Positions 51,870 through 59,644 of a stretch of 64,000 bases of DNA are shown here, one piece after another (the stretch's first letter is position 1; every line of letters starts with the position of its first letter). The notes under the pieces are model-generated. The model saw only the letters and a list, made by a program, of their open reading frames with translations. It made no database searches and was not told where the DNA came from. Source of the stretch: Streptomyces griseus. Lineage in GTDB: Bacteria > Actinomycetota > Actinomycetes > Streptomycetales > Streptomycetaceae. The stretch covers positions 451,954-515,953 of the forward strand of contig NZ_MDKB01000003.1 of NCBI RefSeq assembly GCF_001715295.1. Direction: 5' to 3'. The position numbers and the translations under genes were made by a program.

Positions 51870-54866
51870 TCACCCCGCCGCCCCGTAGAACCGCTCCTCC
51901 ACCACCGCCCGCGCCCGCCGGGTGATGCGCCGGTAGTCGTCCAGCATGTCCCCGACGTGCCCCGGCTCGTACCCGAGGTAGCGCCCCACGGCCGTCAGCT
52001 CGCGCGGGTTCGTGGGGAAGGTGTCCCCCGGCCGCCCCCGTACCAGCATCACCGCGTTCCGCACGCGGGTGGCCAGCACCCACGCCTCGTCCAGCGTCTG
52101 GGCCTCCTCCACCGGGACGAGCCCCGCCGCGCAGGCCGCGGCGAGCGCCTCACGCGTACGCGTCGTCCGCAGTCCCGGCTCCGCCCACCCGTGCTGCATC
52201 TGCATCAGCTGCACCGTCCACTCGACGTCGCTCAGGCCGCCCCGCCCGAGCTTGGTGTGGAGCGTGGGGTCGGCGCCCCGCGGCATCCGCTCGGACTCCA
52301 TCCGCGCCTTGAGCCGCCGGATCTCGCGTACCGCGTCCTCCCGCAGCCCCTCCACCGGATACCGCAGCGGGTCGATCAGCTCGACGAACGCCCGCCCGAG
52401 CTCCTCGTCCCCCGCCATCGGCTCCGCCCGCAGGAGCGCCTGGCTCTCCCACACCAGCCCCCAGCGCCGGTAGTACGCCGCGTACGACTTCAGCGTGCGC
52501 ACCAGCGGCCCGCTCCTGCCCTCCGGCCGCAGATCGGCGTCGATCAGCAGGGGCGGGTCGGCCGACGGCAGCTCCAGCAGCCTGCGCATCTCCGTGATGA
52601 CCGTGTTCGCTGCCCGGGCCGCCTCCTCGTCGCTCACGCCCTCACGGGGCGCGTGCACGAACAGGACGTCCGCGTCGGAGCCGTAACTCAGCTCGTGCCC
52701 GCCGAAGCGACCCATGCCGATGACGGCGAACCGGGTCGGCAGGGTGTCGCCCCAGCGGGCGCGTACGGCCGCGCGCAGTGCCCCGGACAGGGTGGCGGCG
52801 TTCAGGTCGGTGACCGCGGAGCCGACCCGGTCCACCAGGGCCCCCGGATCGGATTCGGCCGGACTCTCCTCGGTGCCGTACGAGCCGATCAGGTCGGCCG
52901 CCGCCGTACGGAAGAGTTCCCGCCGTCGCACCCCGCGCGCCACCGTGACGGCCGCCTCCGCTCCCGGCGCCCGGCTCACGGCGGCCAGTACCTCCTGCTC
53001 CAGGTGCGCGCGGTCGCGGGGCCGCAGCCCCTCCGGGGCTCCGAGGATGGCCACGGCCTCCGGAGCGCGCATGAGCAGGTCGGGGGCGAGCCGGCCGGCG
53101 GACAGGACGCGGGCGAGGTTCTCCGCCGCCGCGCCCTCGTCGCGCAGGAGCCGCAGGTACCAGGGGGTCTTCCCGAGCGCGTCGGAGACCTGCCGGAAGC
53201 CGAGGAGTCCGGCGTCCGGGTCGGCGGAGTCGGCGAACCAGCCGAGCAGCACCGGCAGCAGCGTGCGCTGGATGGCCGCCTTGCGGGACACCCCGGAGGA
53301 CAGGGCCTCCAGGTGCCGCAGCGCGGCGGCGGGGTCGGCGTAGCCCAGTGCCTCCAGCCGGACGACGGCGGCCTTCGGGCTGAGCCGGCTCTCGCCGGGG
53401 GCCAGCTGCGCCACGGCGTCCAGCAGCGGCCGGTAGAACAGCTTCTCGTGCAGTCTCCGCACCACGGAGGCGTGCCGCCGCCACGCCCTGTTGAGCTCGG
53501 CGACCGGATCCGTGCGCAGCCCCAGCGAGCGCCCCAGGCGCCGCAGGTCCGGTTCGTCCTCGGGCACCAGGTGGGTGCGGCGCAGCCGGTAGAGCTGGAT
53601 GCGGTGCTCCATGGCGCGCAGGAAGCGGTAGGCCTCGTCCAGCTGCGCCGCGTCGGCCCGCCCGATGTACCCGCCGTCGGCGAGCGCCCGCAGGGCCTCC
53701 AGTGTGGAGCCGGAGTGCAGCGTGCTGTCGCTGCGCCCGTGGACGAGCTGGAGGAGCTGTACGGCGAACTCGACGTCCCGGAGCCCGCCGGGGCCGAGTT
53801 TGAGCTCCCGGTCGACGCGGTCGACGGGGATGTTGTCCACGACGCGCCGCCGCATCTTCTGCACGTCGCCGACGAAGTTCTCCCGGTCGGCGGCCTGCCA
53901 GACGAGGGGGGCGACGGCCTCGGCGTACTCCGCGCCGAGCGCCCGGTCCCCGGCGACCGGGCGGGCCTTGAGCAGGGCCTGGAACTCCCAGGTCTTGGCC
54001 CAGCGCTGGTAGTAGGCGAGGTGCGAGGACAGGGTGCGTACGAGCGGTCCGTTGCGGCCCTCGGGGCGGAGGTTGGCGTCGACGGGCCAGATCGTGCCCT
54101 CGACGGTGGTGTCGGAGCAGATCCGCATCATGTGGGCGGCGAGCCGGGTGGCGGCCTGCAGGGCGGCACTCTCCTCCGACCCTTCGGCGGGCTCGCCCAC
54201 GAAGATCACGTCGACGTCGGAGACGTAGTTCAGCTCGTGCCCCCCGCACTTGCCCATGGCGATGACGGCGAGCCGGCACAGCGCGGCGTCGGCGGGGGCG
54301 GCGGCGGACGCGATCGCGAGCGCCGAGCGCAGCGTGGCCGTCGCCAGGTCGGCCAGCTCGGCGGCGACCTGGGCGACATCGGTCGTCCCGCACACGTCCC
54401 GGGCCGCTATCGAGAGCAGGGACCGGCGGTAGGCGGCCCGCAACGCGTCCGGGTCGTCCGCGCCGGCGAGCATGTGCTCGAACTCCGGGACCCCGGGGTG
54501 GAGGTCGGTGGCCTCGTACGTGACGAGTGCCTGCCAGTCGCGCGGGTGCCGCGCCAGATGGTCCCCGAGGGCCTCGGAGGCACCGAGGACGCCGAGGAGC
54601 CGGTCGCGCAGCGGCTTGGCGGTGACCAGGGTGTCCAGCAGGACCTGCCGCTCGTCGGCCTCCTCGGCCTCGACGAGCCGGACCAGCCCGCGCAGGGCGA
54701 GGTCGGGGTCGGCGGTCGCCCCCAGCGCGTCGAGGAGGACGGAGTCGGACCGTACGGACGACAGCGCGGGCAGCTCCAGCAGCTGCTCGGCGGCGGACGG
54801 GTCGGTGAAACCGTGCCGCAGCAGGCGGGTGAACGTACTGCTCCTGCGTCCCGGCACCGTCGTCAT
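51870..54866 (-). CDS. glnE: Glutamine synthetase adenylyltransferase/deadenylase
   Basis: 998 residues, the standard length. The N-terminal nucleotidyltransferase domain has GKCGGHELNYVSDVDVIFV (about 195-215) and the C-terminal one GRFGGHELSYGSDADVLFV (about 715-735); both keep the G-S/V-S-D-x-D metal motif. The protein adenylylates or deadenylylates GlnA at Tyr397 in response to nitrogen status. ATG 54866 follows CAGGAGAACG. It is divergent from the PPOX gene. Confidence 0.95.
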   Translation of the reverse strand: MTTVPGRRSSTFTRLLRHGFTDPSAAEQLLELPALSSVRSDSVLLDALGATADPDLALRGLVRLVEAEEADERQVLLDTLVTAKPLRDRLLGVLGASEALGDHLARHPRDWQALVTYEATDLHPGVPEFEHMLAGADDPDALRAAYRRSLLSIAARDVCGTTDVAQVAAELADLATATLRSALAIASAAAPADAALCRLAVIAMGKCGGHELNYVSDVDVIFVGEPAEGSEESAALQAATRLAAHMMRICSDTTVEGTIWPVDANLRPEGRNGPLVRTLSSHLAYYQRWAKTWEFQALLKARPVAGDRALGAEYAEAVAPLVWQAADRENFVGDVQKMRRRVVDNIPVDRVDRELKLGPGGLRDVEFAVQLLQLVHGRSDSTLHSGSTLEALRALADGGYIGRADAAQLDEAYRFLRAMEHRIQLYRLRRTHLVPEDEPDLRRLGRSLGLRTDPVAELNRAWRRHASVVRRLHEKLFYRPLLDAVAQLAPGESRLSPKAAVVRLEALGYADPAAALRHLEALSSGVSRKAAIQRTLLPVLLGWFADSADPDAGLLGFRQVSDALGKTPWYLRLLRDEGAAAENLARVLSAGRLAPDLLMRAPEAVAILGAPEGLRPRDRAHLEQEVLAAVSRAPGAEAAVTVARGVRRRELFRTAAADLIGSYGTEESPAESDPGALVDRVGSAVTDLNAATLSGALRAAVRARWGDTLPTRFAVIGMGRFGGHELSYGSDADVLFVHAPREGVSDEEAARAANTVITEMRRLLELPSADPPLLIDADLRPEGRSGPLVRTLKSYAAYYRRWGLVWESQALLRAEPMAGDEELGRAFVELIDPLRYPVEGLREDAVREIRRLKARMESERMPRGADPTLHTKLGRGGLSDVEWTVQLMQMQHGWAEPGLRTTRTREALAAACAAGLVPVEEAQTLDEAWVLATRVRNAVMLVRGRPGDTFPTNPRELTAVGRYLGYEPGHVGDMLDDYRRITRRARAVVEERFYGAAG

Positions 54867-55010
54867 CCCACGTTCTCCTGCCCGCCCGCCTCGCACATCC
54901 GGTCTTCGAAGCTTAAAGGGCGGCGATGAATCCGGAGCGGCGGCGCAGTCACCACTTCCCGGGCACGATGGCCTGGAACGCATACGCACCGCACCACGAG
55001 GAGGCCCGTC

Positions 55011-55559
55011 ATGGCGGACGGAGACCGGGACACCACGCCCGACACCGCTCTGGACCCGCACTACAGCGGTGTGGACGCCACCGCCCGCCCGTGGGCGGAG
55101 GGGGTCGCGGTGCTGGAGGGTGCGGAGCTGTACTGGCTGTCCACGGTCCGCCCCGACGGCCGCCCCCACGTCACGCCGCTGATCGGGTTGTGGGCGCGGG
55201 GCGCGCTGCACTTCTGTACGGGCCCGGCGGAGCGCAAGGCGCGGAATCTGGCCGCCAACCCGGAGGTGGTCCTGACCACCGGGGTCAACAGGCTGGACAA
55301 GGGCCTCGACGTGGTGGTCGAGGGCCGGGCGGTGAGGGTGGCGGACGAAGAACGGCTGATCGCCCTGGCCGAGGGCTGGGAGGCCAAGTACGGAAGCGAC
55401 TGGCACTTCGGCGTCACCGACGGCATGTTCTCCAACGGGGCCGGGGGCCGTGCGCTGGTCTTCGCGGTGGCCCCGCGCACGGCCTTCGGATTCGCCAAGG
55501 GCGACCCGTTCGGTCAGACCCGCTGGCGCTTCACGGACAGCGGGGGCGCGTCCCGATGA
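55011..55559 (+). CDS. Pyridoxamine 5'-phosphate oxidase-family flavin/F420-binding protein
   Basis: 182 residues with the split-barrel pattern ELYWLSTVRPDGRPHVTPLI, RKARNLAANPEVVLTTG and VVVEGRAVRV. The family binds FMN or F420. The substrate is unknown. ATG 55011 follows GAGGAGG. The 3' end overlaps the convergent methyltransferase gene by 29 bp. Confidence 0.83.
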   Translation: MADGDRDTTPDTALDPHYSGVDATARPWAEGVAVLEGAELYWLSTVRPDGRPHVTPLIGLWARGALHFCTGPAERKARNLAANPEVVLTTGVNRLDKGLDVVVEGRAVRVADEERLIALAEGWEAKYGSDWHFGVTDGMFSNGAGGRALVFAVAPRTAFGFAKGDPFGQTRWRFTDSGGASR

Positions 55560-56325
55560 CGACGGTCGCGTACAGCTCCGCCGAGACGACAACGCGCGGA
55601 TCGAGTCCGCTGCCGCCCACCGTCTCCCGGGCGCGTTCCGCCTGACGCTCGCTCGTCTCGACGAGCAGGCTGCCGCCGGGCGCCAGCCAGCCGGGCGCCT
55701 CGGCGGCCACTCTGCGCAGGACGTCCAGCCCGTCGCCGCCGCCGTCGAGTGCCACCCGGGGCTCGTGGACGCGCGCCTCGGCGGGCAGCAGGCCGACGTC
55801 CTCGGTGGGTACGTAGGGCACGTTGGCGAGCAGGACGTCGATGCGGCCGCGGAGCGCGGCGGGCAACGGGGCGAACAGGTCCCCCTCGTACACCGTCCCG
55901 AGCGCGCCCACGTTGCGCCGCGCGCACCGCACGGCCGCGGGTTCGACGTCGGCGGAGTGGAGTTCGGCCCGGGGCAGCACCGACACCAGGGCCACTCCCA
56001 GCGCCCCCGAGCCGCAGCACAGGTCGACGACCACCGCACCGGCGGGGGCGAGCGCCGCGGCCTGCGCGACAAGGAATTCGGTACGGCGCCGCGGTACGAA
56101 GACGCCTGGGTCCACCGTGATGCGCATGCCGCTGAACTCCGCCCATCCCAGGACGTGTTCGAGCGGCAGTCCGGCGGCGCGGCGTTCGACCATGGCGGCG
56201 AGCTCGGCGGGGCCGGTGGCGGTGGACAGGAGGAGTTCCGCCTCGTCCTCGGCGAAGACGCAGCCGGCGGCGCGGAGGGTGGTGACGATCGAGGCGGCGG
56301 TGAACGGTGGGGTCGACGGTGTCAT
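55531..56325 (-). CDS. PrmC-related N5-glutamine methyltransferase (TIGR03704-like)
   Basis: 264 residues. An N-terminal helical region is followed by a SAM-binding Rossmann fold (VVDLCCGSGALGVALVSVLP). The catalytic loop reads NVPYVP where PrmC has NPPY. It is related to release-factor glutamine methyltransferase but is likely a paralogue with a different target. ATG 56325 begins the family match; the frame is open to 56682. Confidence 0.8.
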   Translation of the reverse strand: MTPSTPPFTAASIVTTLRAAGCVFAEDEAELLLSTATGPAELAAMVERRAAGLPLEHVLGWAEFSGMRITVDPGVFVPRRRTEFLVAQAAALAPAGAVVVDLCCGSGALGVALVSVLPRAELHSADVEPAAVRCARRNVGALGTVYEGDLFAPLPAALRGRIDVLLANVPYVPTEDVGLLPAEARVHEPRVALDGGGDGLDVLRRVAAEAPGWLAPGGSLLVETSERQAERARETVGGSGLDPRVVVSAELYATVVIGTRPRCP

Positions 56326-56869
56326 GCGGCGGAAGCCTTTCGGGGAAACCGAGGGCGCTCCGCGGTCGCTTACGCCGTGTCGGCCACGCGACGGCGAGGG
56401 CTGAGCACCCGTGCTGATACAGCGGTAATGGGTCTCACCTCCTGGGTCGGTCCCGTTCTCGGGAAGCGGCACACTACCAGAGCGGTTCGGGGCGTTCCCG
56501 TGCGTGGGCACCCCGCCGCGAACGGGCCCGGGCCGGGTCCGACCGGGGTCCGGGGTCCGCGTCGAGCGCGTCCCGGCGCGAACCCTGGCGGCCTGCCGGG
56601 CTCCTGACGCCGGCGGAGGGAAGGACCAGCGGCTCGGGCATCGCGTCGGCCCGCGGCCGGTCCTCGAGTCCACGGCCGGCACGGGCCGGGGCGGTCGTCG
56701 CCGTACGGCGGTGGTGCACCCGACGGGGCCGGTCCTCGTGCGGCGCCGGTGCGCGCTCGCGCAGGGCCGGTCGCGGTGGCAATGTCACACCGGGGGCGGC
56801 TGCTCCGTCCTGAGGGGGTGTGGGGCGCTCCGCCCGGGAGCGCCCACCGTCCGAAGGGACCGAACGACC
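56326..56869. other. Divergent gap with a possible minus-strand short ORF
   Basis: 544 bp without a full-size gene. On the minus strand, GGAGGTGAG (56434-56442) precedes a 20-23 codon ORF ending at 56370. It encodes a peptide ending VLSPRRRVADTA and would lie in the 5' leader of the methyltransferase gene. The right half is GC-rich and shows no feature. Confidence 0.3.
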
Positions 56870-57658
56870 ATGAGCACGATCCTGGTCACCGGCGGAACCG
56901 GAACGCTCGGCCGCCTCGTCACCGAGCGGCTGCGGGCCCAGGGGCACCAGGCCCGGGTCCTCAGCAGGCACGCGCAGCCGTACGCCGTCGATCTGCGGCA
57001 GGGCGGCCCGGTCCTGGAGGCCGCCGTCGAGGGCGTGGACACGGTCGTGCACTGTGCGAGCGGACCGCGCGGGGGCGACGAGGAGGCGGCCGCCCACCTG
57101 ATCGCGGCGGCGCGGCGGGCAGGGGTGGGCCATCTCGTCCACATCTCCATCGTCGGCGTCGACCGGGTGCCTTTCGGCTACTACCGGGCGAAGCTGGCCG
57201 TGGAGCGGATGGTCGAGGAGTCGGGGCTCGGCTGGACGGTCCTGCGGGCCACCCAGTTCCACGACCTGGTCGCCACGGTCCTGGGGAGCCTGGCCAAGCT
57301 ACCGGTACTCCTGCTCCCGGCGGGCGTCAGCGACCAGCCCGTGGAGGCGTCCGAGGTCGCCGACCGACTGGCCGCGCTGGCGACGGGCGCACCCGCGGGC
57401 CGGGTGGAGGATCTGGGCGGCCCGGAGGTGCGGACCTTCCCGGAGCTGGCCCACGCCTATCTCGCCGCCACCGGACGCAGGCGACGCGTGGTGAGCGTGC
57501 CCCTGTTCGGCAAGGCGTACCGGAGCTTCCGCGCCGGGGGCCACCTCACCCCGGCACACGCGGTGGGCACGGGCACGTTCGAGGAGTACCTGACGGCCCG
57601 TACCGGCTCCGGCGCGGACGGAGGGGGCCTCGGCGGGGCTGCCGGGCGCGGGCGGTAG
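56870..57658 (+). CDS. NmrA/SDR-like NAD(P)-binding protein
   Basis: 262 residues. The N-terminal Rossmann motif is ILVTGGTGTLGRLVTERLRA. The FGYYRAKLAVERMVEESGL segment places it among atypical SDRs of the NmrA/complex I 39-kDa-like group. It lacks the classical YxxxK in an SDR context apart from YYRAK. It probably binds NAD(P) in a redox-sensing or quinone-linked role. ATG 56870. Confidence 0.82.
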   Translation: MSTILVTGGTGTLGRLVTERLRAQGHQARVLSRHAQPYAVDLRQGGPVLEAAVEGVDTVVHCASGPRGGDEEAAAHLIAAARRAGVGHLVHISIVGVDRVPFGYYRAKLAVERMVEESGLGWTVLRATQFHDLVATVLGSLAKLPVLLLPAGVSDQPVEASEVADRLAALATGAPAGRVEDLGGPEVRTFPELAHAYLAATGRRRRVVSVPLFGKAYRSFRAGGHLTPAHAVGTGTFEEYLTARTGSGADGGGLGGAAGRGR

Positions 57659-57718
57659 GTGGACGGCCGGGGGCGGCCTCCGCACGGCGGTGGCAGCGAG
57701 ACGGACGGGCGGCCTCCC

Positions 57719-57884
57719 GGCGCCGTCACCTACCGCCTTCTCCGTCACCGCCACCGTCTCCCCCGCCCCCTCACCGCTGCCGTCTCCCCCGCCCCCTCGG
57801 TCACCGCTACCGTCACCGCCGCCTTCTCCGTCACCGCTGCCGCTGCCGCTGCCGTGCGGCCGTCTCCCCCGTCGTCGCCCTCAC
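57719..57884. repeat. Pyrimidine-rich low-complexity tract
   Basis: Plus strand built from imperfect CCGTCTCCCCCGCCCCCTC, CACCGCTGCCG and TTCTCCGTCACCGC units. It lies between the convergent SDR and lipoprotein genes. No gene. It may form a slippage-prone or structured region. Confidence 0.6.
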
Positions 57885-59083
57885 CGTGTCAGGACGTAAC
57901 AGGTCACGACCGGCTCGGCGCCGACTCCCCAGCGGCCTTCGCCCGGCCAGGTGTACCAGTAGTGGTCCTTCTTCGCGCCCTCGGCGGTCCAGGCCGCGGG
58001 GGCCGACCCGTACGCCTCGTCGCAGGCCGCCCTCGCCATCCGCTTCGCCTTCCTGTCCCCCGGATAGCGGGCCCCGAAGGCCTCGTGGGCGTAGACGCGT
58101 GCCTCGTGGGGCCCGGCGCAGGGTACGGAGACGACCATGTCGAGGATGCGGGTGCCCGTCGTGAGGTCGGCGCACGCACCCTCCGCCACCTCGCCGACGG
58201 CCGTGGTGGCCTTCTTCGCGTCGAGCGTCCGCTCCGAGGGGGCGGGCATGGCCGGTTCCGAGGCCCCGAAGCCACCCAGGGTCAGGACGGCGCGCAGCCC
58301 CGTCGTCCCGGCGAGGGCGCTGTCCTTCCTGTCGAGCAGGGCGGACAAGTCCGCCTCGGCCCGTGTGATGCGGCCTTCGGCGTCAGCCGACAGACCCAGC
58401 GTCACGGGAGTAGCCGTGCCGTTCGGATCGATGTCACTGGTCAGCTCGGCACGCAGGTCCTTGGAGAACATGCGCAGGGCGTTGAAAGCGGTGAGCTTCG
58501 CCCGGTAGGTCCGGCCACCGTCACCGGCCGGGGACTCCTTCACGTCCTGGACGCCGCTCACGGTCTCCAGAAGCGTGCCGCCGAAGGCGGATTCGGCCCC
58601 GCGCAGCACATCGATGGCGTCGTCACCGCCGAAGGCCGCCGACGCCCCTGCGTAGCTCAGCCAGTACCCGGCCTCCCCGGCGCGCAGCCGGATGGTGTCC
58701 GGCTCGACCGCAACGCGTACCCCGGCCGGGGATCGGCCGGCGCCGAGCCGCGTACCGAGCAGTGCGTCCTTGGCCTCCTCCGGCAGGCCCTCGGCCAGTG
58801 TCCAGGCGATCGAGCCGGCGGCACGGCCGCCGGGAAAGTCGACGCGTCCCGTCGACGTCTGCACCGTGTCCCCGTCCGGCGAGGTGAACGTCAGGGACTG
58901 CGTGAAGCGCGCGGTGCGCGCGGCCTGCGTGGCGAGCAGCGCCTGGCGGGGCTGCTGCTCGACCGGTACGTCGAAGACGGGGTGGGCCTGCTTCTCGTCC
59001 GCCGCGCCGACCGTGCAGGCGCTCAGCAACAGACAGACCGCGCCGACAACGGCGCGCAGGGGGTGGAGCTGGCTTCTGGTCAC
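57881..59083 (-). CDS. Lipoprotein with C-terminal septum-formation-type domain
   Basis: 400 residues. The lipobox LLSAC gives a lipidated Cys near residue 23. A central region (about 30-270) of LppX/LolA-like composition holds an RFTQSLTFTSPDGD segment. The C-terminal 110 residues match the actinobacterial septum-formation domain (EGACADLTTG; VSVPCAGPHEARVYA; YPGDRKAKRMARAACDEAYG) with conserved Cys pairs. Extracytoplasmic; precise role unknown. GTG 59083 begins the signal peptide; the frame is open to 59257. Confidence 0.78.
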   Translation of the reverse strand: MTRSQLHPLRAVVGAVCLLLSACTVGAADEKQAHPVFDVPVEQQPRQALLATQAARTARFTQSLTFTSPDGDTVQTSTGRVDFPGGRAAGSIAWTLAEGLPEEAKDALLGTRLGAGRSPAGVRVAVEPDTIRLRAGEAGYWLSYAGASAAFGGDDAIDVLRGAESAFGGTLLETVSGVQDVKESPAGDGGRTYRAKLTAFNALRMFSKDLRAELTSDIDPNGTATPVTLGLSADAEGRITRAEADLSALLDRKDSALAGTTGLRAVLTLGGFGASEPAMPAPSERTLDAKKATTAVGEVAEGACADLTTGTRILDMVVSVPCAGPHEARVYAHEAFGARYPGDRKAKRMARAACDEAYGSAPAAWTAEGAKKDHYWYTWPGEGRWGVGAEPVVTCYVLTR

Positions 59084-59278
59084 GCCGGTTCGACCCCGCT
59101 CCCGCCGGATCGGTTGCCCTGCCGCGTATAACGGAACGGCCACCCGGCCCGAGGCCGCGCCGAGGGCCGCCCCGCAGTGCCCGAAGGACCGACGCGCGGC
59201 GTCCTCGGTCGTCGAGGGGCCGCGGCGGGTGGCTGGATCGAGGCTGCCGTGGATCACGGCGCTGACCTAAACTGAGGC

Positions 59279-59302
59279 GCCCACGCGCCGGAACGCGTGG
59301 GC
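59279..59302 (+). promoter_or_regulatory. Hairpin in the 5' leader of the Trypco2 gene
   Basis: GCCCACGCG-6-CGCGTGGGC lies between a possible -10 (TAAACT, 59268-59273) and the GGGGGAGG ribosome-binding site. It could regulate translation of the conflict module. Confidence 0.4.
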
Positions 59303-59320
59303 ACACGGGGGAGGTTGACG

Positions 59321-59629
59321 ATGGTGAACGAGGACGTCGGACTTGCGGCAGCTCTCGACGCGATCCGGGCCGAGCTGGCCACCGCGGCGAGGCAGGCCGA
59401 GGGCGATCCCGTACGCCTTCTCGTCTCGTCGATCGAGCTCGAACTCCAGACGACGATCACCCGCTCGGACGAGAAGAACGGCGGAGTGAAGATCCACGTG
59501 ATCTCCGGGGGGCTCAAGCGGGCCGAGTCCGAGTCCGCGGTGCAGACCATTCGCCTCACTCTCGACGCCGTCACGGACAGTGGCGGCCAGGTGAAGACAT
59601 CCGACCGGGTGTCGAGCCGACCGCGCTGA
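59321..59629 (+). CDS. Trypco2 (trypsin-co-occurring domain 2) protein
   Basis: A 102-residue protein. The sequence VGLAAALDAIRAELATAARQ, VRLLVSSIELELQTTITRSD, and GGVKIHVISGGLKR fits the small Trypco2 domain found next to trypsin-like proteases of bacterial conflict systems. It lies 15 bp upstream of such a protease/NTPase gene and is probably its adaptor or effector partner. ATG 59321 follows GGGGGAGG. Confidence 0.85.
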   Translation: MVNEDVGLAAALDAIRAELATAARQAEGDPVRLLVSSIELELQTTITRSDEKNGGVKIHVISGGLKRAESESAVQTIRLTLDAVTDSGGQVKTSDRVSSRPR

Positions 59630-59644
59630 CGCCCTCGTCCGCCC

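Noticed and set aside
51957..54929. Plus-strand open frame of 990 codons opposite glnE
   Set aside because: Shadow of glnE; composition is Gly/Arg/Val-rich and it has no motif.
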